Shown here in pieces: positions 38,736 through 48,335 of a stretch of 64,000 nucleotides of DNA. Made by a program: the position numbers and the translations under genes. Within the stretch, counting starts at the first letter, position 1, and every line of letters begins with the position of its first letter. The notes under the pieces are model-generated. The model made no database searches. It was not told the origin of the DNA and saw nothing but the letters and a program-made list of their open reading frames with translations. Source of the stretch: CAWIHS01 sp963836005 (GTDB taxonomy: Bacteria; Pseudomonadota; Gammaproteobacteria; GRL18); the NCBI GenBank assembly GCA_963836005.1, contig CAWIHS010000003.1, forward strand, positions 186,001-250,000, in the 5' to 3' direction.

Positions 38736-39410
38736 ATGAAATTCCTGATTCTACCCCTGTTAATTGCTCTTCCCATGCTCACCATAGCACACGAATCCAC
38801 GGATCATTATGATCGTGTGACTTTAAGCGCCAGTGCCCAGACACAGGTCGAAAATGATACCTTCATTGCATCCCTGTATGCTCAGGAAGAAGGGAGTGAT
38901 GCGATTCAACTAGCCAGCATAGTTAACAAGCGGATCAGCGAGGCTATCAAACTTGTTAAACCACATGATGCCATAAAGGTGCAGACAAAGAGTTACAATA
39001 CCACCCCTGTCTATTCCAAAAACAAGATCACTGGCTGGCGCGTCAGACAGACTATTCGCCTTGAATCACAGGATATGACCTTGATGAGCAGGATACTCGG
39101 AGAGCTGCAAGCTACATTGTCTTTACAGGAAATAAATTTTACGGTTTCACCTGAATTAAAAAACAGTACCGATGACGAATTAATCGGTAAAGCCTTGAAG
39201 GTATTTGAACAGCGCGCGAAAAACATTACCCGGCAACTCAGGCGAAAGAATTTCAAAATAGTTGATATTAATGTATCTACAACAGCTAACCATTACTCAC
39301 GTCGCAATTATGAAGCTGCAGTCATGTCTAGCAAAGCAGCGGCTCCATCAATCGAAAGCGGTGAGCAAACCATACAGGTTACGATTTCTGGTCAGATAGA
39401 GATGGATTAA
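38736..39410 (+). CDS. SIMPL domain (DUF541) periplasmic protein
   Basis: About 224 residues with a Sec signal peptide (MKFLILPLLIALPMLTIAHE) and a SIMPL domain (VTLSASAQTQVENDTFIASLYA, INFTVSPELKNSTDDELIGKA). Family members are periplasmic or envelope proteins of poorly known role, linked to oxidative stress in some species. The ORF extends 37 codons upstream, but the ATG at 38736 restores the signal peptide and is chosen. Confidence 0.88.
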   Translation: MKFLILPLLIALPMLTIAHESTDHYDRVTLSASAQTQVENDTFIASLYAQEEGSDAIQLASIVNKRISEAIKLVKPHDAIKVQTKSYNTTPVYSKNKITGWRVRQTIRLESQDMTLMSRILGELQATLSLQEINFTVSPELKNSTDDELIGKALKVFEQRAKNITRQLRRKNFKIVDINVSTTANHYSRRNYEAAVMSSKAAAPSIESGEQTIQVTISGQIEMD

Positions 39411-39880
39411 AATCCCAATATCAGAGTTTTTATATTTCTGCATGAAAAGCATACCTAATCGTTTCATTGAACCCTCTAAATAGCTGTTCGGAAATAGTGG
39501 CCATAGTATTGAGGCATCGCACCAGACCCTGTAATAGATCATTTCGCTCATATTAGCATCAAATCCCGAAATGATACATCCCAGGGTCTTGTGCTAAATG
39601 GATACCTTTTAAGAACATTTATTTAGTCGTTACCAGACAGGCAATTGATGATCATGAAGGTATTGCAGGAATAAGTGTCATGCAGACAATTGAAAATCAA
39701 ACCATAGCGATAAATTTTATTATGCTTTGCAATTTGTAACTATTCAGCGTATCTATAAGATCGTGCTCGATATCAGGCATTTAGTGAGTTATTCCAAATG
39801 CGCTGAGTAGTTACTGCAATTTTTAGTGATATCTGCTGGTTCTACTGGCCCTGCTTTGAAGTTAAAATGAATATCTTTGG
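39411..39880. other. Intergenic region with solo MITE
   Basis: About 470 bases holding no gene I can support. Positions 39736-39814 are a 79-base palindromic element described separately. The rest is AT-rich. Confidence 0.45.
39736..39814. repeat. MITE-like element, solo copy
   Basis: A 79-base element bounded by GTAACTATTCAGCGTAT and its imperfect inverse (GCGCTGAGTAGTTAC). The left end is identical over 17 bases to the outer element at 60764-60993. No coding capacity. Confidence 0.75.
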
Positions 39881-40474
39881 TTACCTTCCATTTCGCATAG
39901 CCATAACCTGTACGACTGAGCCTTTACCATTATGAAACGCTCCTTCATGTATTTCACGAACGGTTTCTTTTCCATGAACAATATCAAGACCGATTAATTC
40001 CTGTTGTAATGAGGATAAATCCATCATCATGTCTTTTCCAGGAGGGCCGCCCGTAGCATATTTAAGTTGTTCAGGGGTATAAGCTTCAAGAATAAATACT
40101 CCACCTGGTCGCAGACTTTTCAAGATCTGTCGATGGACCTGAATGCGTAAAGGTTCTGGTAAATGACAAAAGATAGAGACTATGGTATCCCATCTATCAG
40201 CTTCAAATATGTATTCATTCAAATCAGCATGGACTGTTTCAATATCCACACCTTTCATCGCTGCCAGTTTTTTTGCTTTATCAAGTCCTGCTGCTGAAGC
40301 GTCCAAAGCAGTCACATGATGTCCCTGGCTCGCCAGATAGACAGCGTTACGTCCTTCTCCTTCACCAAGACTAAGTGTTTGACCAACTGGAAGCTTTTCA
40401 GCAAGTTGATACAAAAAATCATTGGGCTTTATACCATAAGCATATTCTTTGCCTGAATAACGTTCATCCCACAT
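39881..40474 (-). CDS. SAM-dependent class I methyltransferase
   Basis: A 197-residue methyltransferase with motif I LSLGEGEGRNAVYLASQGH and acidic motif II TALDAS. The N-terminus MWDERYSGKEYAYGIKPNDFL is typical of the TehB/thiopurine-methyltransferase-like group. The substrate is unknown; detoxification of metalloids or thiols is a family-based guess. Monocistronic. Confidence 0.88.
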   Translation of the reverse strand: MWDERYSGKEYAYGIKPNDFLYQLAEKLPVGQTLSLGEGEGRNAVYLASQGHHVTALDASAAGLDKAKKLAAMKGVDIETVHADLNEYIFEADRWDTIVSIFCHLPEPLRIQVHRQILKSLRPGGVFILEAYTPEQLKYATGGPPGKDMMMDLSSLQQELIGLDIVHGKETVREIHEGAFHNGKGSVVQVMAMRNGR

Positions 40475-40779
40475 AGCTCTAGTCTCCGGTAAATATTAAG
40501 TAGAATACTCTGTTCAATAGGACAATAAACTCAGACTAAGGATATTCCTAAACATCATTGACTGCATTTGCTCTTCGAAACTCAGCTGGAACATGAATGC
40601 CGAGACAATCGAAAAATCTGCTATTAAAGCATGGAGTCCTGTAACATGCATTTCAGCATGCAGTTATTACGTTTAAGAGTAAGATCAGCAGGGTATTTCA
40701 CCCGCATTTCTTTAATATGAGTTACAATACCAATGGTACAACAAGTTGCTGAATATATTTCACTCAGGAAAAAATAAAT
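40475..40779. other. Divergent promoter region
   Basis: About 305 bases between the methyltransferase and acyl-CoA ligase genes, transcribed away from each other. CATGCATTTCAGCATGCAG near 40646 forms a small palindrome. No gene is seen. Confidence 0.35.
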
Positions 40780-42591
40780 ATGTCAGGCGTCAACCTCATC
40801 CGCATTGAAGAAGCAAGAACACTGGATGGTCTTTTTTATGCGCGTACCCAGCGATCTGCAGATGAAACCGCTTATATCCAGTACAACAGGAAAACCAAAA
40901 GCTGGGAAAAATTCACCTGGAACGAAATGGCCATTTTAGTCGGAAAGTGGCAAAAAGCTATCTTAGACGAACATCTGGAACGGGGTCAGCGGGTTGCCAT
41001 TTTAATGAAAAACTGTCGGGAATGGGTAGCAGTTGATCAGGCTTCTCTGGCTTTAGGGCTGGTGGTGGTACCTTTATACCAGGATGACAGGCCAGATAAT
41101 ATTGCTTATATTCTGGAGGATTCCGCGGTCAAACTGCTGGTAGTTCAGGATCTTGGTCAATGGAAGCTACTACGGGAAAACTGCAGAAACAATACGCTAC
41201 TACAGCGTATTGTTTTATTGGATACACCGCATGATCAATTGCCAGCAGATGAACTGGAAATTGTAATCACTGCCGCACAATGGCTTCCAGATGAAGGCCA
41301 TGCGCTGCTTAAACGCAACGGTGATCCCAGAGAGCTGGCCACCATTGTCTATACGTCAGGCACAACCGGCCGGCCGAAAGGGGTTATGCTCAATCATAAC
41401 AATATACTTTCGGTTGCCTACCTGTCAGGAAAAGCACTCAAAATCCGTGATGACGATACTTTTTTGTCATTTCTGCCTATTTCACATACTTTTGAACGTT
41501 CTCTGGGCTATTATCTGACGATTATGGCCGGCAGTAAAGTCGCTTTTGCCCGTTCTATTCAGGGAATGGCCGATGATCTGATAAGCATTAAGCCGACACT
41601 ATTGATTTCCGTACCAAGAATTTACGAACGTTTTTATGCCAAAATTGAAAGCAGCCTGTTAAAAGGATCAATGATAAACAAATTGATCTTCAAACTGGCA
41701 GTACAGGTGGGCTGGAATCGTTTCCAGTACCATCAGCGACGTAAGTTCATCTGCCTGTCATGTATCCTCTGGCCCATTCTACGCCCACTGGTCGCTGATA
41801 AAGTCATGGAAAAATTTGGCGGCCGGTTGCGTATGGCGGCCACCGGAGGGGCGGCTATCCCCTTCCCGGTAGCAAAAACATTTATTGGACTGGGCCTGAC
41901 GCTTATCCAGGGCTACGGCTTAACCGAAACCAGCCCGGTCTGCGCCGCTAACCGTATAGATGACAACGATCCCCGCTCTATTGGTCTGCCGCTGGAAGAA
42001 ATGGAAATGCGTATTGGCAAGAATGACGAACTGCTGATTAAAACCCCTGGACTCATGATGGGTTACTGGAATAACCATACGGCAACATCAGAAGCAATAG
42101 ATGCCTATGGCTGGTTTCATAGTGGTGATCAGGCCCGCATTGACCCCAAAACAGGTCATGTTTACATCACCGGTCGTATCAAGGATGTGCTGGTCATGTC
42201 AAACGGAGAAAAAATACCGCCCACTGATATTGAAAACACCATCACCATGGATCCACTTTTTGATAATGCACTATTATTGGGCGAGGCTCAGCCCTATCTT
42301 GGTGCTATTCTGGTGATAAATTCAGAACATTGGGTAGCTTTGGCAAAAACACATAAGCTTGATCCTTTTGACAAAACAAACATCAATGACAAAGCCATTC
42401 AAAACTATATTGTCCGGCATTTGCGGGATGTGCTACATGATTTTCCTGGTTATGCAAAGATCCGCAAGGTACACCTTACTCTTGATCCCTGGACTGTGGA
42501 TAATGATCTGCTGACACCGACATTAAAAGTGAAACGCCCCAGGGTCATGGAGCTTTTTAAAGATGAAATTGCATCACTCTATAATAAATAA
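40780..42591 (+). CDS. Long-chain acyl-CoA synthetase (AMP-binding)
   Basis: A 603-residue ANL-superfamily enzyme that activates fatty acids to acyl-CoA via acyl-AMP. The P-loop IVYTSGTTGRPKGVMLNH, the GYGLTETSPV adenine motif, and the hinge YITGRIKDVLVMSNGEKIPP are intact. The long form with the insert LLKGSMINKLIFKLAVQVGW suggests the long-chain (FadD15/AAE15-like) group rather than E. coli FadD. It precedes an AsmA gene by 67 bases. Confidence 0.93.
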   Translation: MSGVNLIRIEEARTLDGLFYARTQRSADETAYIQYNRKTKSWEKFTWNEMAILVGKWQKAILDEHLERGQRVAILMKNCREWVAVDQASLALGLVVVPLYQDDRPDNIAYILEDSAVKLLVVQDLGQWKLLRENCRNNTLLQRIVLLDTPHDQLPADELEIVITAAQWLPDEGHALLKRNGDPRELATIVYTSGTTGRPKGVMLNHNNILSVAYLSGKALKIRDDDTFLSFLPISHTFERSLGYYLTIMAGSKVAFARSIQGMADDLISIKPTLLISVPRIYERFYAKIESSLLKGSMINKLIFKLAVQVGWNRFQYHQRRKFICLSCILWPILRPLVADKVMEKFGGRLRMAATGGAAIPFPVAKTFIGLGLTLIQGYGLTETSPVCAANRIDDNDPRSIGLPLEEMEMRIGKNDELLIKTPGLMMGYWNNHTATSEAIDAYGWFHSGDQARIDPKTGHVYITGRIKDVLVMSNGEKIPPTDIENTITMDPLFDNALLLGEAQPYLGAILVINSEHWVALAKTHKLDPFDKTNINDKAIQNYIVRHLRDVLHDFPGYAKIRKVHLTLDPWTVDNDLLTPTLKVKRPRVMELFKDEIASLYNK

Positions 42592-42658
42592 TACACTTCA
42601 ATAATCCATACTGCTTGAAAAAGCAAGCTGATTGTTACCGCTTTAATGAGAAACAACT

Positions 42659-44824
42659 ATGAATAAACTGCTCAAAATTTTACTCTGGATGCTGGCGTCC
42701 ATAATCCTCCTAATCATCCTTGCTGCCGTATTAATCCCTGTATTAATTGATCCCAATGATTACAAAGAAGAAATAGCCGCTCAGGTAAATAAGCACACGG
42801 GCAGAAACCTCAGCATCAATGGAAATATCGATCTGTCTTTTTCATTACCCTTATCCGTTTCACTGGATCTGGGGCAGGTTGAACTCAGTAACGCGACTGG
42901 TTTCGGTGATCAGCCTTTTGCAAAAATAAACAAGGCATCTTTATTTGTTGCTATCTGGCCATTACTCACTAAAAACCACCTGGATATCGGCAAGACACAA
43001 TTGAGTGGAATGGAGTTAAACCTGATAAAAAACCAGCAGGGACAAACCAATTGGGAGGATCTCAGCAAGGCACTCAACGATACGGGTTCGGCTGTTAAAC
43101 CGGCCGAAACCACCACTGTTGCTGAACCTGACACTTCAAGCACACCGCTGACCACGGTGGAAGGAATTATTATCGAAGATGCAACCATTACCTGGACTGA
43201 CCAGCAGAATCCACAGCACCTGGCCTTATCAAACACGGATATTTTCATAAGCCGGTTGGTAGAAAACACACCTTTTGAATTAAGCCTGTCGACCCATCTG
43301 GCCAGTGATAAACCTGCAATCAGTGGCGATATTACCATTAACAGCAAGCCGACCATATCACTTGCCGAACAATTATTTAATCTTGCTGAAACCCAGCTGA
43401 CGCTGGATCTTGGCGGTGATGCCATACCCTCTGGAAAGAATAAAACCACTCTGACTGGAAATATTATATATCATGGCCAGAAGCAACAAATCGATATTAC
43501 ATCAATGAAACTGTCAACCTATGATGTAGTTCTTAATGGACTGTTGAGTGCTAAAACCACCGATAAAGGTTTACAGTATAATGGAAAATTCAGCATTGAT
43601 CCCTTTTCTCCGAAACAGCTGGCTGCCAGCCTCGGGACCGCATTACCTGTAATGCAAAACCCCTCAGCATTGACTTCTGCTGATATGCAACTGGAAATCA
43701 ACGGAGATCAAAATCAACTGGCGTTCAGTTCTTTGAGCGCACATCTGGATGAGACATCTTTGACAGGAACCGCTGCCATCAAGAATTTTCAAACCAGCCA
43801 GTATACATTTGATCTGGCATTAAACCAGTTAGATCTGGATTTTTACGCCACGCTAGACTCAGAGCCAAAGGCCGCACAGACAGCCGTAAAAAATACCCCA
43901 CAAAAATCTACCACAGGCAAAGCACAACCAGCAGGCAACTCAGACACAAAGTCTCACGCTTCCAGCAGTCTGCTTCCATTAGAAGCATTACGCCAGCTCA
44001 ACCTGGATGGAAAACTGAGCATCGGAAAATTCAAAGCCGGCGGTGCTAAAATGACCAATGTGGTGATTATTCTCAAGGGTGAAAAAGGCATTATTCAAAT
44101 TGCACCGCTTAAAGGGGATCTTTACCGCGGAAGCATCAACATGAGCAGCACCATCAATGCCACTAAAAAAGATCCGCACATCAAACTGGTTACCGATCTC
44201 AGCCAGGTACAACTCGGTAATTTATTGATGGATACCACCGGCAGCAGTGAGTTTACCGGTACAGCAAATATCAAAACCAAATTAACGTCAATCGGCAACA
44301 CTCAGGAACAGTTGCTGAAAAACAGTAATGGTTCGGCCGACCTGCTGATCACCGATGGGCATATTAAATCACTGGATATTATTAGTACGCTGAGAACTGC
44401 ACAGGCACTCTACAGGGGCAAAGCCCTGCCGACTCAGTCACAGGATAAAGACACTAAATTTACTGAACTGAAAGGCACATTCAACATCAAAAATGGCGTA
44501 GTGCATAATGATGATTTATTTTCGCGCTCCCCGATTATGGAATTTACCGGCACAGGTTACGCTGATCTGCCGAAAGAATATATGGATTACACTTTGAATG
44601 TAAAACTGCTGAACAGTCTTAAAATCGATGACAAAACCGGCAGCACAGATTATAAGGGCCAGGAGTTTCCTTATACGATCAAGGGTAAGTTCTCCGATAT
44701 ATCACAAACCGCCAGTGTTGATAAAGTACTTGAACAGCAGGCAAAAAAGACTATTGAGAAAAAACTCAACAAGGAAATTGAAAGAAGGTTTGGTGATAAA
44801 TTCAAGGATCTGATTAAATTCTAG
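42659..44824 (+). CDS. AsmA family envelope protein
   Basis: A 721-residue protein anchored by one N-terminal helix (LLKILLWMLASIILLIILAAVLIPVLI), followed by the AsmA domain start DPNDYKEEIAAQVNKHTGRNLSINGNIDLS. A low-complexity linker (about 410-440) precedes the C-terminal AsmA_2 part (LTSIGNTQEQLLKNSNGSADLLITDG). AsmA-like proteins are inner-membrane-anchored periplasmic bridges implicated in phospholipid transport to the outer membrane, which would fit the acyl-CoA ligase upstream. Confidence 0.93.
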   Translation: MNKLLKILLWMLASIILLIILAAVLIPVLIDPNDYKEEIAAQVNKHTGRNLSINGNIDLSFSLPLSVSLDLGQVELSNATGFGDQPFAKINKASLFVAIWPLLTKNHLDIGKTQLSGMELNLIKNQQGQTNWEDLSKALNDTGSAVKPAETTTVAEPDTSSTPLTTVEGIIIEDATITWTDQQNPQHLALSNTDIFISRLVENTPFELSLSTHLASDKPAISGDITINSKPTISLAEQLFNLAETQLTLDLGGDAIPSGKNKTTLTGNIIYHGQKQQIDITSMKLSTYDVVLNGLLSAKTTDKGLQYNGKFSIDPFSPKQLAASLGTALPVMQNPSALTSADMQLEINGDQNQLAFSSLSAHLDETSLTGTAAIKNFQTSQYTFDLALNQLDLDFYATLDSEPKAAQTAVKNTPQKSTTGKAQPAGNSDTKSHASSSLLPLEALRQLNLDGKLSIGKFKAGGAKMTNVVIILKGEKGIIQIAPLKGDLYRGSINMSSTINATKKDPHIKLVTDLSQVQLGNLLMDTTGSSEFTGTANIKTKLTSIGNTQEQLLKNSNGSADLLITDGHIKSLDIISTLRTAQALYRGKALPTQSQDKDTKFTELKGTFNIKNGVVHNDDLFSRSPIMEFTGTGYADLPKEYMDYTLNVKLLNSLKIDDKTGSTDYKGQEFPYTIKGKFSDISQTASVDKVLEQQAKKTIEKKLNKEIERRFGDKFKDLIKF

Positions 44825-44893
44825 TATTTCAACACTATTCAAGCTGGATAACTGTCTGCGCGGACGAATAAACCGGCTTTTATACTACATTGC

Positions 44894-45934
44894 ATGAATA
44901 ATTTTTTAGCTGAACAACTGTTGGCCTGGTATGAGCTGCATGGACGCAGGGATCTTCCCTGGCAGATCGACAAAACCCCTTACCGTGTCTGGGTTTCAGA
45001 AATCATGCTGCAACAAACCCAGGTCAAAACGGTTATCCCCTATTACCAGCGCTTCATACAGCGTTTTCCTACGGTTCAGTCCCTGGCCGCTGCTAATCAG
45101 GATGAAATACTACATTTGTGGACAGGCCTTGGCTACTATGCACGAGCAAGAAATCTCCATAAAGCCGCTCAAATAATTCATACTGAGCTGGGTAAATTTC
45201 CTCAGACACTTGAAGGGCTTCAGGCACTTCCAGGCATCGGACGTTCCACTGCAGGCGCCATATTATCACTCACCGATCAGCAACGACAACCTATTCTCGA
45301 CGGTAATGTAAAACGTATTATCAGCAGATATTTTCTCATCCGAGGCTGGGCGGGCAAGACATCGATTTTAAATGAGCTATGGAATTATGCTCAGCAAATA
45401 ACCCCCAGGGAACGCTATAGTGAGTTTAATCAGGCCTTGATGGATCTGGGCTCAAGCCTCTGTAGCCGCAGCAGACCGCAATGCCAAGGCTGCCCATTAT
45501 CTAAAAACTGCAAAGCTTTTCAACAGCAGTTGACTGACCAGTACCCTACTCCAAAACCACGCAAGAAATTGCCGGAAAAATCGGCCCATTTTTTAATACT
45601 TTCAACCCCGGATTCTCAGGTTTTATTTCAACAACGTCCATCTCATGGACTTTGGGGAGGCTTATGGACATTCCCGCAAATTAGTCAGGAACATGAAGTA
45701 CAGCACTGGCTGGATCAACATCATCTGCTCAAACTGAAAGATTTTAACTTTTGGCCGTCATTCAGACACACTTTCAGTCACTATCATCTGAATATACATC
45801 CAGTTTATATTCAGGTAAAAGCAGACGATTGTATTATGGATAATGGCGATTTTTTTTGGTGGGATATCAACACACCATTGAAATTTGGTATACCGACCCC
45901 AATATCGAAACTAGTTTCAAAACTATTAAAATAA
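44894..45934 (+). CDS. mutY: A/G-specific adenine DNA glycosylase
   Basis: MutY (346 residues) removes adenine opposite 8-oxoguanine. The catalytic N-terminus includes GRRDLPWQ and EIMLQQTQV; the helix-hairpin-helix LPGIGRSTAGAILS leads to the catalytic aspartate in ILDGNVKR. The 4Fe-4S motif CSRSRPQCQGCPLSKNC has the Cx6Cx2Cx5C spacing. A NUDIX-like C-terminal domain follows. yggX lies 28 bases downstream, as in E. coli. Confidence 0.97.
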   Translation: MNNFLAEQLLAWYELHGRRDLPWQIDKTPYRVWVSEIMLQQTQVKTVIPYYQRFIQRFPTVQSLAAANQDEILHLWTGLGYYARARNLHKAAQIIHTELGKFPQTLEGLQALPGIGRSTAGAILSLTDQQRQPILDGNVKRIISRYFLIRGWAGKTSILNELWNYAQQITPRERYSEFNQALMDLGSSLCSRSRPQCQGCPLSKNCKAFQQQLTDQYPTPKPRKKLPEKSAHFLILSTPDSQVLFQQRPSHGLWGGLWTFPQISQEHEVQHWLDQHHLLKLKDFNFWPSFRHTFSHYHLNIHPVYIQVKADDCIMDNGDFFWWDINTPLKFGIPTPISKLVSKLLK

Positions 45935-45961
45935 TGACTGAATTAAAGAAAAGGTAACACA

Positions 45962-46231
45962 ATGTCACGAATGGTAAACTGCGTAAAGCTCGGTAAAGAA
46001 GCCGAAGGTCTTGAACGTCAACCTTATCCAGGTGAGCTGGGTAAACGTTTATTTGATAATGTATCCAAACAGGCATGGCAGGGCTGGATAAAACATCAGA
46101 CCATGCTTATCAACGAATACAGACTATCGCCCATTGATCCTGAGCACCGTAAATTTCTGGAAAAAGAAATGGATAAATATTTCTTCAGTGATGAAGGCGC
46201 CGCCCTGCCTGATGATTATGTTCCCAAATAA
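45962..46231 (+). CDS. yggX: Fe(2+)-trafficking protein
   Basis: An 89-residue YggX family protein that protects iron-sulfur clusters from oxidative damage. The N-terminus MSRMVNCVKLGKEAEGLE and the segment FDNVSKQAWQGWIKHQTMLINEYRL are diagnostic. It follows mutY, itself an Fe-S enzyme, in a likely operon. Confidence 0.97.
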   Translation: MSRMVNCVKLGKEAEGLERQPYPGELGKRLFDNVSKQAWQGWIKHQTMLINEYRLSPIDPEHRKFLEKEMDKYFFSDEGAALPDDYVPK

Positions 46232-46267
46232 AAATCCTGATTTTTTTATCTCAGAGCCACATTTTTC

Positions 46268-46296
46268 TTGACAGAACCGCTTAAAAACGACAAAAT
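46268..46296 (+). promoter_or_regulatory. Promoter of tRNA-Phe
   Basis: TTGACA at 46268-46273 and CAAAAT at 46291-46296 with 17-base spacing, ten bases before the mature tRNA 5' end. This is a good sigma-70 promoter with a consensus -35. Confidence 0.75.
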
Positions 46297-46306
46297 ACGC
46301 AGCGTT

Positions 46307-46382
46307 GCCCAGATAGCTCAGTCGGTAGAGCAAAGGACTGAAAATCCTTGTGTCCCTGGTTCGATTCCAGGTCTGGGCACCA
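46307..46382 (+). tRNA. tRNA-Phe (GAA)
   Basis: A 76-nucleotide cloverleaf: acceptor arms GCCCAGA and TCTGGGC, D-arm with AGCTCAGTCGGTAGAGC, anticodon loop CTGAAAA (GAA at 46340-46342), T-arm GGTTCGATTCC and an encoded ACCA 3' end. Nearly identical to E. coli tRNA-Phe. Accessory DNA begins just beyond it. Confidence 0.98.
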
Positions 46383-46393
46383 ATTATTTCGAT

Positions 46394-46442
46394 AAATCAA
46401 GAAGTTAAATATAAGCCCATTTATTTATACTTCTTGATTTTT
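46394..46442 (+). terminator. Terminator after tRNA-Phe
   Basis: AAATCAAGAAGT and ACTTCTTGATTT pair across a partly paired AT-rich interior, ending in a run of T residues. It begins 12 bases after the tRNA. Confidence 0.75.
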
Positions 46443-46675
46443 CTATTTAAATATATGTAATTCCAGGCACGATTACACAGGAATTACACAAGGTTTTTCT
46501 CTAGAACCCACATAAATCTCCTATCTCTGTACCTGTTTAAAGCCCTTAAAGATTAAATACTCTCTTTGACGCCAATTAAGGTAACACCATGAGTAGTATC
46601 TTCAGACATAGCCTTCTATTGTTTCAGAATCCATTTCAGTACACTCGATTGATTCCGTTACTGAACTAAAGGTAT

Positions 46676-46803
46676 CTAATTCGCTCCATTGCAGGGCATC
46701 TGAGAGAGAGGAGAACAGTCAGAAATTCCCTCTTCAGCACCATAGAAACAGGTATTGCCCACACGTACGATAGACAGAACCCCGTTCCCTCCCTGGTAGT
46801 TAG
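46676..46803 (-). pseudogene. 3' part of the IS-interrupted unknown gene
   Basis: On the minus strand this reads YQGGNGVLSIVRVGNTCFYG and on to MPCNGAN before a TAG stop. It continues, in frame, the gene ending LTWETN at 48336 once the IS and one copy of the 7-base target duplication are removed. A second frame beyond it (about 25 codons ending at 46602) also looks protein-like, so the original C-terminus may lie there after a further frameshift. Function unknown. Confidence 0.7.
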
Positions 46804-46863
46804 TCGAGCCTGAAAAACATTCTATCTAATTGAAATATATAGAAATAGTTTTGTTTTTGAGTG

Positions 46864-46916
46864 ACCAAGTCGACCAGAAATGTTATAATAAGCCAACATT
46901 TTCTGGTCGATTTGGT
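46864..46916 (+). other. Long hairpin covering the transposase 5' end
   Basis: ACCAAGTCGACCAGAAATGTT and AACATTTTCTGGTCGATTTGGT are inverted repeats of about 21 bases with a 10-base loop. Hairpins in this place are known in several IS families to block translation of transposase from readthrough transcripts. It also suggests that translation starts after it, at GTG 46915. Confidence 0.65.
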
Positions 46917-48240
46917 GAACAAAGTGTACACAACTTCAGGTCATAATCAACAACTTAGCTTTTTCGGCAATGACATCCTTAATCAACTGGATGAAGCAGA
47001 GCCCCTGTTAAAGCTGGCTTCAGTCATTCCCTGGGATGATTTTGAACAAGACTTTAAAATCCATTATTCTGGACTCGGTGCACCTGCCAAGCCGATTAGA
47101 CTGATGGTTGGATTGTTGCTACTGAAATATCTGGAAAATCTCAGTGATGAGAATATCGTTCGCCAATGGAAACAAAATCCTTATTATCAAGTATTTTGTG
47201 GACAAACCAGCTTTAGCTTATCAGAGCCTTGCCATAGTACTGAGCTGGTAAAATTTAGAAAGCGCATTGGCAAGAAAGGAATGGAAAAGATATTCCAGAT
47301 GAGTATTGGTTTACATGGGAAAACAGCTTTAGAGCCTAACGTAAATATTGACACTACCGTACAAGAAAAAAATATCACGTATCCAACCGATGCAAAGCTT
47401 GCCATAAAGATAATAAAGCGAGTCAACAAATTGGCAAAGGAAAAAGGTATACAACAACGCCGAACCTATGTAAAAGAAGTTAAAAGTTGTCGGCTGGCCA
47501 TTCGCCATTTTCGTCATGTAAAGAAAAGAAGCAAAGCTAAGAAAGCATTAACGAGGCTAAGAACAATCGCTCATAAACAAATAAGGGAGTTAAGACGTAA
47601 ACTGCCAGGCCACCTTTTATTTGACCGTTACCAGAAAGATTTTTTATTTTATGAACGTGTACTGGCACAACAGCCAACGGATAAAAATAAAATATACTCC
47701 TTACATGAACCTCATGTTTATTGTATGGGTAAAGGCAAAGATCATAAGCAATATGAATACGGTAATAAAGTGTCCATTGCCACTACCGCAAAAAGTAATA
47801 TTATTGTGGGTGTGGTGAGTCATGAGAAGAACATACATGACAATCATACCTTACCAGAAGTGCTTAATCATATTGAGAACTCACGTGAAAAATCAGTCAA
47901 GGAAGGTGTTTGTGATCGAGGCTACAGAGGAAAAACCCGATTTGATGAGACACACATCGTTTTACCCAAAAAGCCATTGAAAAGAGATAACCGTTACCAA
48001 CGGGACAAAAAACGAAAACAATGCAGACGCCGTGCCGCAATTGAGCCCATTATTGGGCATTTGAAATCAGACTTTAGACTGAGCAGGAATTTCCTCAAAG
48101 GAGTCATTGGTGATGAGATCAATGTGCTATTGGCAGCCACTGCATGGAACTTAAAGCAATGGATCATTGCTTTTTTATGCCTGTTATTGACACTGTATTA
48201 TCATATGTTTTTGATTCAAGCTGATGAATTATTTTTGTAA
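46915..48240 (+). CDS. DDE transposase, IS5/IS1182-like
   Basis: A transposase of about 441 residues (459 if read from 46861). N-terminal GNDILNQLDEAEPLLKLASV and GLLLLKYLENLSDENIVRQW are typical of IS5-superfamily proteins. The catalytic triad is likely D in NIDTTVQEK, D in GVCDRGYRGKT and E in AAIEPIIGHLKSD. I prefer the GTG at 46915 because the longer frame runs through a 53-base hairpin. Exact family is uncertain; the 7-base duplication is not typical of IS5 itself. Confidence 0.88.
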   Translation: MNKVYTTSGHNQQLSFFGNDILNQLDEAEPLLKLASVIPWDDFEQDFKIHYSGLGAPAKPIRLMVGLLLLKYLENLSDENIVRQWKQNPYYQVFCGQTSFSLSEPCHSTELVKFRKRIGKKGMEKIFQMSIGLHGKTALEPNVNIDTTVQEKNITYPTDAKLAIKIIKRVNKLAKEKGIQQRRTYVKEVKSCRLAIRHFRHVKKRSKAKKALTRLRTIAHKQIRELRRKLPGHLLFDRYQKDFLFYERVLAQQPTDKNKIYSLHEPHVYCMGKGKDHKQYEYGNKVSIATTAKSNIIVGVVSHEKNIHDNHTLPEVLNHIENSREKSVKEGVCDRGYRGKTRFDETHIVLPKKPLKRDNRYQRDKKRKQCRRRAAIEPIIGHLKSDFRLSRNFLKGVIGDEINVLLAATAWNLKQWIIAFLCLLLTLYYHMFLIQADELFL

Positions 48241-48335
48241 TTGCCGGTAGAACTATGAAAATAGTCGGCAAATAACAGTCAATTATTGTACGGAATTCTA
48301 TGATTCCCCAGAAGTTTTCTTTTTTCAGGGTCGAC

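Noticed and set aside
46307..46382. tRNA-Phe as an attL site for an island
   Set aside because: I did not find a second copy of the tRNA 3' end in the window, so no att pair can be claimed.
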